From Gemmatimonadaceae bacterium (GTDB lineage Bacteria; Gemmatimonadota; Gemmatimonadetes; Gemmatimonadales; Gemmatimonadaceae): 52,858 bases of DNA. How positions within the stretch are numbered: the first letter of the stretch is position 1; each line of letters begins with the position of its first letter. Positions 7,763 to 15,477 of this stretch are shown here, one piece after another. The notes beneath the pieces are model-generated. The model worked only from the letters and a program-made list of their open reading frames with translations. It searched no databases and was not told the DNA's origin. Made by a program: the position numbers and the translations under genes. Location: the NCBI GenBank assembly GCA_017881585.1, contig JADGQS010000006.1, forward strand, positions 1 through 52,858. Direction: 5' to 3'.

Positions 7763-8902
7763 TCACTTCGGTGCCTCGCTGTACTTCACGATCGAATCCG
7801 CCAGCGCCTGCCGCACCGCCGTGATCTTCGTGTTGGCCCGAGTCGGATTCACCCGATTCGTGAGCATCACGATGAACAGGTCGCGCGCCGGATCGATCCA
7901 GATCGACGTCCCCGTGAACCCCGTGTGACCGAATGCCGGCCGTTTCATGAGGTGACCCGCCGAGTTCGTTCCGGTCGGGGTCTCCCACCCGAGCGCCCGG
8001 TTCGAGAACGCCGAGTCCTGCACCGTGGTGAACTCCTCGATCGTCTCCGGTTTCCAGATGCGAACCCCCTGCAGTTCGCCCCGGTTCAGGTAGACCTGCG
8101 CGATGCGGGCCAGATCCCGCGCGCTGCTGAAGAGTCCCGCATGCCCGGACACTCCGCCGAGCATCGACGCGTTCTCGTCGTGCACCTCTCCGCGAAGGTG
8201 GCGCTGGCGCCACGGATCGATCTCGGTCGGGGCGATGCGCGGAAGCAGTGACGCGGGAGGGAGGAACATCGAGTCGTGCAATTTCAGCGGACCCGCGATG
8301 TGCTTTGCGAAGTACGTATCGACACGGTCGCCGCTCACCGCGCGGACGATTTCTCCCATGAGGATGCCGCCGATGTCGGAATAGACCATGCGGACGCCGG
8401 GGAGCGTGTCGAGCGGTGTGGCGTATGCCAGACTCATCGCAGCGTCCGCGTCGGTGGCCTCCTTGTACAACGGCCGCCAGGCAGGGAGGCCGGACGAATG
8501 CGTGAGCAGATGGCGGACCGTGACCTTCTCCTTGTTCGGGCCCGTCCAGTTCGGGAGATAGCGCTGCACCGGCGCGTCGAGTTCGACCCTGTGCGCCTCG
8601 ACGAGCTGCATCATCGACGAGGTCATCGCGATGACTTTGGTGAGCGAGGCCATGTCCCACATCGTGCTTTCGGTGGGGACGGGCGACTTTTTTGGCGCCC
8701 AGTCGAGGTGGCCGGCACCGTACTTCGCGATGATTCGGTCGTGCGTTCCCACGATGACGAACGCTCCCGGGAAGGCGCTGTCGGCGACGGCGCGATCGAG
8801 CGAAGCGCGCATCGAGTCGTACATCGACGCATCGCGCGCTAGGTTCAACGGGACGATCGAGCCGACCACAAACAACGACGGGAGCAGACGGTGAATCTTC
8901 AT
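7763..8902 (-). CDS. Serine hydrolase, beta-lactamase/class C PBP fold
   Basis: This 379-residue exported hydrolase starts at ATG 8902 with a signal-type helix (MKIHRLLPSLFVVGSIVPLNLA). Family motifs are visible: the SxxK nucleophile in MASLTKVIA, LLTHSSGLP after it, a YSD triad equivalent in VYSDIGG, and HTGFTG in place of KTG. Beta-lactamase-related proteins of this type are often esterases or D-amino-peptide hydrolases. In Bacillus subtilis and some Bacteroidota such a gene adjoins namZ and MurNAc-catabolism genes, and here it is head-to-head with the NamZ-like gene. A role in peptidoglycan fragment processing is therefore likely but unproven. The start codon region overlaps that of the divergent gene by 12 nt. 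Confidence 0.88.
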   Translation of the reverse strand: MKIHRLLPSLFVVGSIVPLNLARDASMYDSMRASLDRAVADSAFPGAFVIVGTHDRIIAKYGAGHLDWAPKKSPVPTESTMWDMASLTKVIAMTSSMMQLVEAHRVELDAPVQRYLPNWTGPNKEKVTVRHLLTHSSGLPAWRPLYKEATDADAAMSLAYATPLDTLPGVRMVYSDIGGILMGEIVRAVSGDRVDTYFAKHIAGPLKLHDSMFLPPASLLPRIAPTEIDPWRQRHLRGEVHDENASMLGGVSGHAGLFSSARDLARIAQVYLNRGELQGVRIWKPETIEEFTTVQDSAFSNRALGWETPTGTNSAGHLMKRPAFGHTGFTGTSIWIDPARDLFIVMLTNRVNPTRANTKITAVRQALADSIVKYSEAPK

Positions 8903-10180
8903 CGCGCGATCGGGCTCCTGGCTGTCTGTGCAGGTGCGCTCGGCGCCCAACGGGCGTCCGAACCGGAACGGCTCACGATCGCGAAAGTGACGCCGGGCAT
9001 CACGGTTCTGCTAGAGAAGCGCGTCGGGCTCATTCAGCATCGCCGGGTGGCCCTCGTCACGAATCAGGCCGGGCAGGACGAGCGGGGCCGGTCCGACGTC
9101 GATATCCTGCGCGCAGATCCGCGCGCTGTGAATGCGGGCGTCCGGCTCGTCGCGCTGTTCGCGCCGGAGCACGGAATCCGCGGCACCGAGGACCACAGCA
9201 ACGTTGCGAGCGAGGTCGACGCCAAGAGCGGGCTGATCGTGCACTCCTTGTATGGGTCGCAGACCATCGGTCCTCCGGATTCGCTGCTCGCCGGGGTCGA
9301 GACGCTCATCGTGGACCTGCCGGACATCGGAACGCGCACGTGGACCTTCACCGGCGTCATGCTGTACACCATGCGCGCCGCGGCGCGCCACCACATCCCG
9401 ATCCTCGTGCTCGACCGGCCGAATCCCATCACCGGCACACGCACCGAGGGCCCGCTCCTCGATTCCGCGATCGCGAATCCGGATGATCCCGCGCCCGGCA
9501 AGCCTGGAAAGGCATTCGCATTATATCCCGTGCCGTTGCGTCACGGAATGACGATGGGCGAGATGGCGCTGCTGTTCAACGATCGGCTGAAGATCGGCGC
9601 CGACCTCACCGTCGTTCCCATGGAGGGGTGGCGGCGCTCGGCGTGGTACGACGAAACCGGTCTCAAATGGGTGCGGCCATCGCCGAACCTTCCGACGCTC
9701 ACGAGTGCGCTGATCTATCCGGCGCTGGTCGCGTTCGAGGCGACGAACGTTTCGGTGGGGCGGGGAACTTCGGATGCGTTCCAGCACGTCGGGGCGCCCT
9801 GGCTCCGGGCGCGGGAGATCGTGGACCTGCTGGAGGATCGCGGAATCCCCGGTGTGAAATTCCTTGCGGAGCATTTCACGCCGAGCGCGCCGACGGACGG
9901 GAAGTTCGGGGGACAATCGATTCCGGGAGTGAAGATCGTCGTCACGGATCGAGACCGCGTGAACGCGGCGCGAGTAGGGGCGGCGCTGTTCTGGGCGATC
10001 GCGCAGACCTCGCGCGACTCGCTGAAGATTCGGGATGCCGCGTTCGACGAGCGGTTCGGCGCGGCGCGGGTTCGCGAGGCGCTGCTGCGCGGGGAGGATC
10101 CCGACAGCGTGCTGGATCGCGAACTACCCGCCACCATCGCCTTCAGGGAGTCGATCAAGGCGTATCTGCTCTACAGGTGA
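8891..10180 (+). CDS. namZ: NamZ-like exo-beta-N-acetylmuramidase (DUF1343)
   Basis: This 429-residue exported protein starts at GTG 8891, with GGAG 7 nt upstream and a signal peptide (LLAVCAGALGAQ). DUF1343 landmarks appear in order: RVALVTNQAGQDERG, ALFAPEHGIRG, DLPDIGTRTWTF, VLDRPNPITG, RHGMTMGEMALLF, the WVRPSPNLPTL loop, and FEATNVSVGRGTSDAFQ. Characterised members (B. subtilis NamZ, GH171) release MurNAc from the non-reducing end of peptidoglycan fragments. The family is well supported; the exact activity is by homology. Nearby kinase, symporter and beta-lactamase-like genes support cell-wall sugar salvage. It is transcribed away from its partners, and its promoter must lie inside the beta-lactamase-like coding sequence. 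Confidence 0.85.
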   Translation: MNLHRAIGLLAVCAGALGAQRASEPERLTIAKVTPGITVLLEKRVGLIQHRRVALVTNQAGQDERGRSDVDILRADPRAVNAGVRLVALFAPEHGIRGTEDHSNVASEVDAKSGLIVHSLYGSQTIGPPDSLLAGVETLIVDLPDIGTRTWTFTGVMLYTMRAAARHHIPILVLDRPNPITGTRTEGPLLDSAIANPDDPAPGKPGKAFALYPVPLRHGMTMGEMALLFNDRLKIGADLTVVPMEGWRRSAWYDETGLKWVRPSPNLPTLTSALIYPALVAFEATNVSVGRGTSDAFQHVGAPWLRAREIVDLLEDRGIPGVKFLAEHFTPSAPTDGKFGGQSIPGVKIVVTDRDRVNAARVGAALFWAIAQTSRDSLKIRDAAFDERFGAARVREALLRGEDPDSVLDRELPATIAFRESIKAYLLYR

Positions 10181-10214
10181 CCGCTCTCCCGTTGCCGCCC
10201 TCGAGTCACCCCCG

Positions 10215-10220
10215 TAACTT
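10215..10220 (+). promoter_or_regulatory. Candidate -10 box before the CDP-alcohol transferase
   Basis: TAACTT ends 9 nt before the ATG at 10230, giving a very short or absent leader. No convincing -35 is seen. The GGAG present is only 1 nt from the ATG, too close for a normal ribosome binding site. Confidence 0.3.
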
Positions 10221-10229
10221 TGCCGGAGT

Positions 10230-10943
10230 ATGAAATCTCCCTGGGACTCGATCAAAGTAGGATATCTCCGGCTGATCGAGCCCGTTGCAGACTACCTCGT
10301 CCGCCACCGCGTGAATCCGAACGTCATCACGACGATCGGTACCCTGTGCACGATCGCGGCGGCAGTGATCTACGCCTTCGGCCACATCAGCATCGCGGGC
10401 TGGGTCCTCGGACTCACGGCGCTCTTCGACGTGCTCGACGGCACCGTCGCGCGCCGCACCGGCCGCGAGACGAAATTCGGCGCGTTCTACGATTCGTCGC
10501 TCGACCGCGTCTCCGACGGCATGATCCTCGGCGGCCTCACGGTCTTTTACGCGACCAACACGCCGCGTCACAGCGTCGCGATGGTGATCATCTGCCTCCT
10601 GGCGATCATCGGCACGTTCCTCACGTCGTACACGCGCGCCCGGGCCGATGCGCTCGGCATCGACGCCAGGGTCGGCATGCTCCAGCGTCCCGAGCGAGTC
10701 GTGCTGCTCTCGGCGCCGCAGGCGTTCTTCGGGCTCGCCTTTCACGGGCTCGTGCTCGCGGCGATCGTCATACTGCTCGCGGTCACGTCGTGGATCACGG
10801 CGGTGCAGCGCATCGCATTCGTTCACGCCGCGACCACGCCGCGTGCCGACCGCCGGGAGAAGTCCGTCGACCTGTCCTCTCAATCCACCGCCTCACCGGA
10901 CGGCGCGCGCGCCGCGGTGCACGCGCCTTCCCCGCGGCCATGA
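10230..10943 (+). CDS. CDP-alcohol phosphatidyltransferase (probable phosphatidylinositol-phosphate synthase)
   Basis: This 237-residue inner-membrane enzyme transfers a phosphatidyl group from CDP-diacylglycerol to an alcohol. The diagnostic motif is complete near residue 67: DVLDGTVAR, then GAFYDSSLDRVSD (DxxDGxxAR...GxxxDxxxD). Several hydrophobic helices follow, and the last 40 residues are hydrophilic and probably disordered. The stop overlaps the start of inositol-3-phosphate synthase (ATGA), so the acceptor is probably inositol 1-phosphate, as in bacterial phosphatidylinositol-phosphate synthesis. PgsA-type glycerol phosphate transfer is the alternative. The family call is firm; the acceptor is inferred from the overlap. 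Confidence 0.88.
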   Translation: MKSPWDSIKVGYLRLIEPVADYLVRHRVNPNVITTIGTLCTIAAAVIYAFGHISIAGWVLGLTALFDVLDGTVARRTGRETKFGAFYDSSLDRVSDGMILGGLTVFYATNTPRHSVAMVIICLLAIIGTFLTSYTRARADALGIDARVGMLQRPERVVLLSAPQAFFGLAFHGLVLAAIVILLAVTSWITAVQRIAFVHAATTPRADRREKSVDLSSQSTASPDGARAAVHAPSPRP

Positions 10944-12262
10944 CCTCGAAACAGAAGAACAGCGCAGTCCGTCCGGCAACCGGCCGTCTCGGGATCCTCA
11001 CGCCGGGGCTCGGCGCGGTCGCGACGACGTTCATGGCCGGCGTCGAGAGCATTCGCCGGGGACGCAGCAAGCCGATCGGTTCGCTGACGCAGATGGCGAC
11101 GATCCGGCTCGGCAAGCGCACGGACAATCGCTCGCCGCTCATCAAGGATTTCATCCCGCTCGCGTCGCTCGACGACATCGTGTTCGGCGCGTGGGATCCG
11201 ATCCCCGACGACGCCCTCACGGCGGCGCGGAAGGCGGGCGTGCTCGATGAGCGCGACCTCGCGCCGGTCGCCGAGTTCCTGCAGGCCATTACGCCGATGC
11301 CGGCGGTGTTCGACAACCACTATGTGACGCGCATCAACGGCGCGAATGTGAAGAAGGGAAAGAACAAGCGCGAGCTCGGCGAAGCACTGCGCAAGGACAT
11401 CCGCGACTTCAAGGCGAAGCACGCGCTCGACCGGCTCGTGATCGTCTGGTGCGCGTCCACGGAGATCTACCTGAAGCCCGGACCGCAGCACGCGACCATC
11501 GCCGCCTTCGAGAAGGCGATGGAGAGCAACGACGACCAGATCGCGCCGTCGATGCTGTACGCGTGGGCCGCGCTCATGGAGGGCGTCCCGTTCTGCAACG
11601 GCGCGCCGAATCTCTGCGTGGACATTCCCGCGCTGATCGAGCTCGCGAACGAGAAGGGCGTGCCGATCTCGGGCAAGGATTTCAAGACGGGGCAGACCTG
11701 GCTCAAGACCGTCATCGCTCCCGGTATCAAGGCGCGCATGCTCGGACTGAAGGGCTGGTACTCGACGAACATCCTGGGGAATCGCGATGGCGAGGTGCTC
11801 GACGATCCGGCGTCGTTCAAGACGAAGGAAGAATCGAAGCTCTCCGTGCTGCACACGATCCTGCAGCCCGACAAGTATCCCGACCTGTACAAGGATTTTT
11901 CGCACGTCGTGCGGATCAACTATTACCCGCCACGCGGCGACAACAAGGAAGGGTGGGACAACATCGACATCGTCGGGTGGATGAACTACCCGATGCAGAT
12001 CAAGGTGAATTTTCTGTGCCGCGATTCGATTCTCGCGGCGCCGATCGTGCTCGACGTGGCCCTCTTCTCCGACTTCGCGCACCGCGCCGGGATGAAGGGG
12101 ATTCAGGAATGGTTAAGCTTCTATTACAAATCGCCGATGACTGCTGCGGGACTGCAGCCGGAGCATGATCTTTTCATTCAGCAGACGAAGCTGAAGAACA
12201 CGCTGCGACACCTCATGGGCGAAGAGCAGATCACGCATCTTGGCTTGGAGTATTACGCATGA
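10940..12262 (+). CDS. ino1: Inositol-3-phosphate synthase
   Basis: This 440-residue cytoplasmic NAD-dependent enzyme converts glucose 6-phosphate to 1D-myo-inositol 3-phosphate. The ORF track prepended an out-of-context N-terminus; the ATG at 10940 overlaps the previous stop and begins the true protein. Visible features are the Rossmann loop GILTPGLGAVATTF near residue 18, a VWCASTE strand, PNLCVDIPAL, the SGKDFKTGQTWLK active-site segment, and a C-terminal NTLRHLMGEE. Length and motifs agree with bacterial and eukaryotic MIPS proteins. Translational coupling to the CDP-alcohol transferase points to inositol-lipid synthesis as its purpose. Downstream it overlaps the small FixH/YtkA-like ORF by 4 nt. 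Confidence 0.93.
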   Translation: MTSKQKNSAVRPATGRLGILTPGLGAVATTFMAGVESIRRGRSKPIGSLTQMATIRLGKRTDNRSPLIKDFIPLASLDDIVFGAWDPIPDDALTAARKAGVLDERDLAPVAEFLQAITPMPAVFDNHYVTRINGANVKKGKNKRELGEALRKDIRDFKAKHALDRLVIVWCASTEIYLKPGPQHATIAAFEKAMESNDDQIAPSMLYAWAALMEGVPFCNGAPNLCVDIPALIELANEKGVPISGKDFKTGQTWLKTVIAPGIKARMLGLKGWYSTNILGNRDGEVLDDPASFKTKEESKLSVLHTILQPDKYPDLYKDFSHVVRINYYPPRGDNKEGWDNIDIVGWMNYPMQIKVNFLCRDSILAAPIVLDVALFSDFAHRAGMKGIQEWLSFYYKSPMTAAGLQPEHDLFIQQTKLKNTLRHLMGEEQITHLGLEYYA

Positions 12263-12765
12263 GCACAGGGCGGTTTCGCAACTTCCTGACAGCTGTCAAC
12301 TCACAGCTGTCAGGTGACAGCTCCCAGAAGCATTACTTCGCTCACGCAGCGGTGTACGCGCTGGTGATCTTCGGCATCGCCTGCGGGCCGTCGCTGTCCA
12401 ACGCCGATATGCGCGCCTGGACCCCGGAATTCGAATTCCGGATCGCGTCCGACGTCGTGCCGCCGCAGGCGCTCGAGCAGATCCATTACACGATCACCGT
12501 GCGTGACAACAAGACGCACGAGCCGATCGCGAACGGGCAGGGAAGAATTTTCGCGACGAACGCCGATGGGCATTCGATCAACGACGGGTTCCGGTACGGC
12601 CCGGAGGTCGGCGTCTACCACGCGACCCTGATGTTCATCACCGCCGGCGACTGGGCCATGAACGTCCAGTTCCGCCGCGACTCCACGAAGGCCCTCCAAA
12701 AACCCGACAACGACTGGCGACAGACCGTACTCGTCGCTGCGGAACCCGGGAGTTCCAAGCCATGA
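12259..12765 (+). CDS. Hypothetical exported protein, possibly YtkA/FixH-like
   Basis: As drawn this is 168 residues, starting at the ATG that overlaps the ino1 stop. Residues about 10-23 are encoded by a heptamer repeat array, so that stretch looks acquired. A hydrophobic segment follows (AVYALVIFGIACG), with a possible lipobox Cys. A GTG at 12352 that begins this segment is an alternative start for a lipoprotein. The C-terminal domain (HYTITVRDNKTHEPIANG, then a Gly-rich turn and MNVQFRRD) resembles YtkA-like or FixH-like beta-sandwich domains, but weakly. The next ORF overlaps by 4 nt. Function is not known. Confidence 0.65.
   Translation: MSTGRFRNFLTAVNSQLSGDSSQKHYFAHAAVYALVIFGIACGPSLSNADMRAWTPEFEFRIASDVVPPQALEQIHYTITVRDNKTHEPIANGQGRIFATNADGHSINDGFRYGPEVGVYHATLMFITAGDWAMNVQFRRDSTKALQKPDNDWRQTVLVAAEPGSSKP
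12286..12327. repeat. Heptamer array, CTGACAG/CTGTCAG x6
   Basis: Six in-phase 7-mers read CTGACAG, CTGTCAA, CTCACAG, CTGTCAG, GTGACAG, CTCCCAG. The two main forms are reverse complements of each other, so the array is self-complementary. It is 42 nt long (14 codons) and lies inside the 5' part of the ORF at 12259. Confidence 0.8.
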
Positions 12766-13073
12766 AGCATTTTCATCGCACAACCGTCGTTCCCGATACC
12801 GTGCTCGCGGACGCTGACGCGTTCTTCCCGACGATCGGGATGAAGCAGACGGCGGCCGGCGCGCGCACGCGAAGGTTCGAGGGAACCGTGGGCGAGCCCG
12901 CTGACCACGTCACGCTCGATCTCTCGGTGAAGATGGAGGGCGGACACTACACGTTCGTCGAGGCGAAGACGTCGGCGCAGGGCGAGAGCCGGCTCGACCG
13001 CGGTGTGAAGAACTTCTTCACGCGCCTGCACCGGATGGCCGACCCGAGGCACGCGTTGAGCGCGTCGTACTGA
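12762..13073 (+). CDS. Hypothetical protein
   Basis: I do not recognise this 103-residue soluble protein. It starts at an ATG overlapping the previous stop by 4 nt and ends 2 nt before the E1alpha start, so it is embedded in the operon. It has no signal peptide or membrane helix. The middle alternates hydrophobic and charged residues as in beta-strands (HVTLDLSVKMEGGHYTFVEAKT), and the C-terminus is basic and helical (RGVKNFFTRLHRMADP). Tight packing between two overlapping genes and normal GC-rich codon use support it being a real gene. Confidence 0.6.
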   Translation: MKHFHRTTVVPDTVLADADAFFPTIGMKQTAAGARTRRFEGTVGEPADHVTLDLSVKMEGGHYTFVEAKTSAQGESRLDRGVKNFFTRLHRMADPRHALSASY

Positions 13074-13075
13074 GC

Positions 13076-14143
13076 GTGGCGGTGAAGGGCGACGCCCGGG
13101 GCGCGAAGCGGAAAGAAAAACACGCCGCCGCGCCTGGCGTCGCCGGGAGACTCTCGCACTCCGACAAGCTCTCGCTGTACTACTGGATGCGGCTCACGCG
13201 CACGCTCGAGGAGCGGCTCGTGAACCTGCACCGGCAGAACAAGCTCGTGGGCGGCCTCTTTCGTTCGCTCGGACAGGAGGCGGACGCCGTCGGCTCGGCG
13301 TTCGCGGTCGAGGAGCACGATGTGCTCTCGTCACTCACGCGAAACCTCGGGTCGTTGCTCGTGAAAGGCGCGACGCCCGTCGAAGTCATCCGCCAGCACA
13401 TGGCCACCGCCGATTCGCCCACGCGAGGCCGCGATCTCGGGCTGCACTTCGCGGACATGGGCCGCGGGTTCATCGGTCACATCTCGCCGCTCGGCGACAT
13501 GGTCGCGGTGATGGCCGGCGTCACGCTCTCGTTCAAGGTGCGCGGTGAACCGCGCGTCGGTCTCGTCTACCTCGGCGACGGCGCGACGAGCACCGGCGCG
13601 TTTCACGAGGGGATCAACTTCGCGGCGGTGCAGCGCTGCCCGCTGGTGGTGATCGCCGAGAACAACGGGTACGCGTACTCCACGCCGACGGCGAAGCAGA
13701 GCGCGGCGAAACAGTTCGTCGACAAGGCCGCGGGCTACGGGGTGGCCGGCGATCGGGCGGACGGCAACGACGTGCTGGCGGTGTACGAGGTGACGAAGCG
13801 CGCGGTCGATCGCGCGCGCTCGGGCGGCGGCGTCACGCTGATCGAGCTCGTGACATACCGGCGCCGCGGGCACGCGGAGCACGACAACCAGTCCTACGTT
13901 CCGGGTGGCGAGGTCGAGCGCTGGGCCGCCGAGAACGATCCGATCGACCGTTACGTGCGCGTGCTGATCGACCGGGAGAAAGTCGAACAGTCGGAGCTCG
14001 ACGCGATCGATGCGCGCGCAACCGCCGAAGTCGACGCCGCCGCCGATCAGGCGCTGCGTTCGCCGCCGCCCTCGGGACCGGACGCGCTCACGGATGTGTA
14101 CGCGGGCGCGTCGCGCCTCGCGCCGCACTGGTACCGCAAGTAA
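13076..14143 (+). CDS. 2-oxoacid dehydrogenase E1 component, alpha subunit
   Basis: This 355-residue subunit binds thiamine diphosphate with E1beta and decarboxylates a 2-oxoacid. The TPP motif is clear: LGDGATSTGAFHEG, then NNGYAYST about 30 residues on. The phosphorylation-loop region RRRGHAEHDNQSYV and the early FRSLGQEAD segment match the branched-chain/acetoin-type E1alpha more than homodimeric AceE. The start is GTG at 13076, followed by a basic, probably disordered leader of about 25 residues. E1beta follows 2 nt after its stop. No lipoamide dehydrogenase is in the window, so the substrate (branched-chain oxoacid or pyruvate) is left open. Confidence 0.9.
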   Translation: MAVKGDARGAKRKEKHAAAPGVAGRLSHSDKLSLYYWMRLTRTLEERLVNLHRQNKLVGGLFRSLGQEADAVGSAFAVEEHDVLSSLTRNLGSLLVKGATPVEVIRQHMATADSPTRGRDLGLHFADMGRGFIGHISPLGDMVAVMAGVTLSFKVRGEPRVGLVYLGDGATSTGAFHEGINFAAVQRCPLVVIAENNGYAYSTPTAKQSAAKQFVDKAAGYGVAGDRADGNDVLAVYEVTKRAVDRARSGGGVTLIELVTYRRRGHAEHDNQSYVPGGEVERWAAENDPIDRYVRVLIDREKVEQSELDAIDARATAEVDAAADQALRSPPPSGPDALTDVYAGASRLAPHWYRK

Positions 14144-14145
14144 CA

Positions 14146-15120
14146 ATGGCCGAGATCACCTACCTCGAAGCCATTCGCGAGGCGCTCGTCGAGGAGATGG
14201 AGCGCGACGCGAACGTCTTCTGCCTCGGCGAGGACGTCGGCGTGTTCGGCGGCGCGTTCAAGGTCACCGAGGGGCTGCAGGCGCGGTTCGGTGAGAACCG
14301 CGTGATCGACACGCCGATCTCGGAGATCGCGATCGTCGGCGCGGCCGCTGGAGCCGCGCACATGGGCCTGCGCCCCGTCGCGGAAATGCAGTTCGCCGAT
14401 TTCATCTCGTGCGCGTACGACGTGCTGACCAACTACGTCGCGACGTCGCGCTATCGCACGGGGCTCGCCTGCCCGATGGTCGTGCGCGCGCCGAGCGGCG
14501 GCTACGTGCGCGGCGGCCCGTTCCACTCGCAGAATCCAGAGGCGGCGTTCGTGCACACGCCGGGGCTGAAGATCGTCTGCCCCGCGACGGCCGAAGACGC
14601 CAAGGGCCTCCTGAAATCCGCGATCCGTGACGACGACTGCGTGCTGTTCTTCGAGCACAAGTATCTGTACCGCCGCATCAAGGGCGTAATGCCCCCGGGC
14701 GATCACCTCACGCCGATCGGCAAGGCGCGTATCGCACGGGAAGGGAAGGATCTCTCGATCATCACGTACGGGGCCACCGTCTGGAAGGCGATCGAAGCCG
14801 CGGACCAGCTCGCGCAGGCAGGTGTCTCGGTCGAAGTGATCGACCTGAGAACGCTCGCGCCGCTCGACGACGACGCGATCGTCGCGACCGTGAAGAAGAC
14901 GAACCGCGTGGTGATCGTGCACGAGGACACGCGCACGGGCGGCATTGCGGGTGAGATCGCCGCGCGCATCAACGAACTCTGCTGGGAGTGGCTCGACGCG
15001 CCGGTGCTGCGCGTGACCGCGCACGACGTGCCGCTGCCCAGCGCCGCCGCCCTCGAAGATTTCGTGCTGCCCCAGACCGCCGACATCGTGGCGGCGGCGC
15101 AGCGCGTGGGGCGGTACTAA
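14146..15120 (+). CDS. 2-oxoacid dehydrogenase E1 component, beta subunit
   Basis: This 324-residue partner of the upstream E1alpha completes the TPP site. Family signatures include LGEDVGVFGGAFKVTEGL near residue 26, DTPISEIAIVGAAAGAA, the FADFISCAYDVLTNYVA helix, and the RAPSGGYVRGGPFHSQ loop. The C-terminal transketolase domain carries EVIDLRTLAPLD and VHEDTRTGGIAGEI. The length is standard. It follows E1alpha by 2 nt. Its stop is followed within 8 nt by a GATGGAA heptamer array and a small membrane-protein ORF that separates it from the E2 gene. Confidence 0.92.
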   Translation: MAEITYLEAIREALVEEMERDANVFCLGEDVGVFGGAFKVTEGLQARFGENRVIDTPISEIAIVGAAAGAAHMGLRPVAEMQFADFISCAYDVLTNYVATSRYRTGLACPMVVRAPSGGYVRGGPFHSQNPEAAFVHTPGLKIVCPATAEDAKGLLKSAIRDDDCVLFFEHKYLYRRIKGVMPPGDHLTPIGKARIAREGKDLSIITYGATVWKAIEAADQLAQAGVSVEVIDLRTLAPLDDDAIVATVKKTNRVVIVHEDTRTGGIAGEIAARINELCWEWLDAPVLRVTAHDVPLPSAAALEDFVLPQTADIVAAAQRVGRY

Positions 15121-15128
15121 ATTACTAC

Positions 15129-15156
15129 GATGGAAGATGGAGGATCGAAGATGGAA
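15129..15156. repeat. Heptamer array, GATGGAA x4
   Basis: Four in-phase 7-mers read GATGGAA, GATGGAG, GATCGAA, GATGGAA. The array starts 8 nt after the E1beta stop and contains the ATG of the next ORF. The same heptamer recurs at 24.3 kb and 52.1 kb. Confidence 0.8.
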
Positions 15157-15432
15157 GCCGAAGCGCCGCCTCGCGTATCGACCGTCCGAAAGGTCGCGAT
15201 CGGCTGCTTTACGTCGTGGCTCGGCTTCGTGAGCGGTGCGATGGTGGCCGCGCTCCTCTCGAAGTTCACCACGTTCCTCACGAGGGCGGGCGAATGTGAT
15301 GGGATTCCTTCGTGCAACTGGTACATTTGGGCAGGGATCGGCGGGCTGATCGGCGCGGTGACCCTGCCGCTGTTGGTGCTGCGGGTGCTCGGGAAGCCTG
15401 CGAAATCCGGGAGACCGGATGCGGGATTCTAG
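15130..15432 (+). CDS. Small membrane protein of unknown function
   Basis: This 100-residue ORF lies between E1beta and E2. Its first ten or so residues (MEDGGSKMEAEA) come from a heptamer array, and its last residues run into the next array. The middle looks like a genuine two-helix membrane protein: a helix around VAIGCFTSWLGFVSGAMVAALL, a loop with two cysteines (GECDGIPSCNW), and a second helix IWAGIGGLIGAVTLPLLVL. The true start may lie after the array, for example the ATG at 15151. I know of no family or function. It looks like an insertion in an otherwise canonical E1-E2 operon. Confidence 0.55.
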   Translation: MEDGGSKMEAEAPPRVSTVRKVAIGCFTSWLGFVSGAMVAALLSKFTTFLTRAGECDGIPSCNWYIWAGIGGLIGAVTLPLLVLRVLGKPAKSGRPDAGF

Positions 15433-15456
15433 AAATGCGGGATGCGGAGTGCGGGA
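15420..15456. repeat. Heptamer array, TGCGGGA (interrupted)
   Basis: TGCGGGA at 15420 is followed, after 9 nt, by TGCGGGA, TGCGGAG, TGCGGGA in phase (15436-15456). It overlaps the end of the small membrane-protein ORF and lies just before the E2 ribosome binding site. The same heptamer recurs near 32.5 kb. Confidence 0.75.
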
Positions 15457-15477
15457 CTTAAATTGGGGGAGGTAGTC

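Noticed and set aside
15442-15477. E2 translation from the ATG at 15442
   Set aside because: The ATG lies in a heptamer array and adds 12 non-family residues. GTG at 15478 has GGGGGAGGT and starts the lipoyl domain properly.
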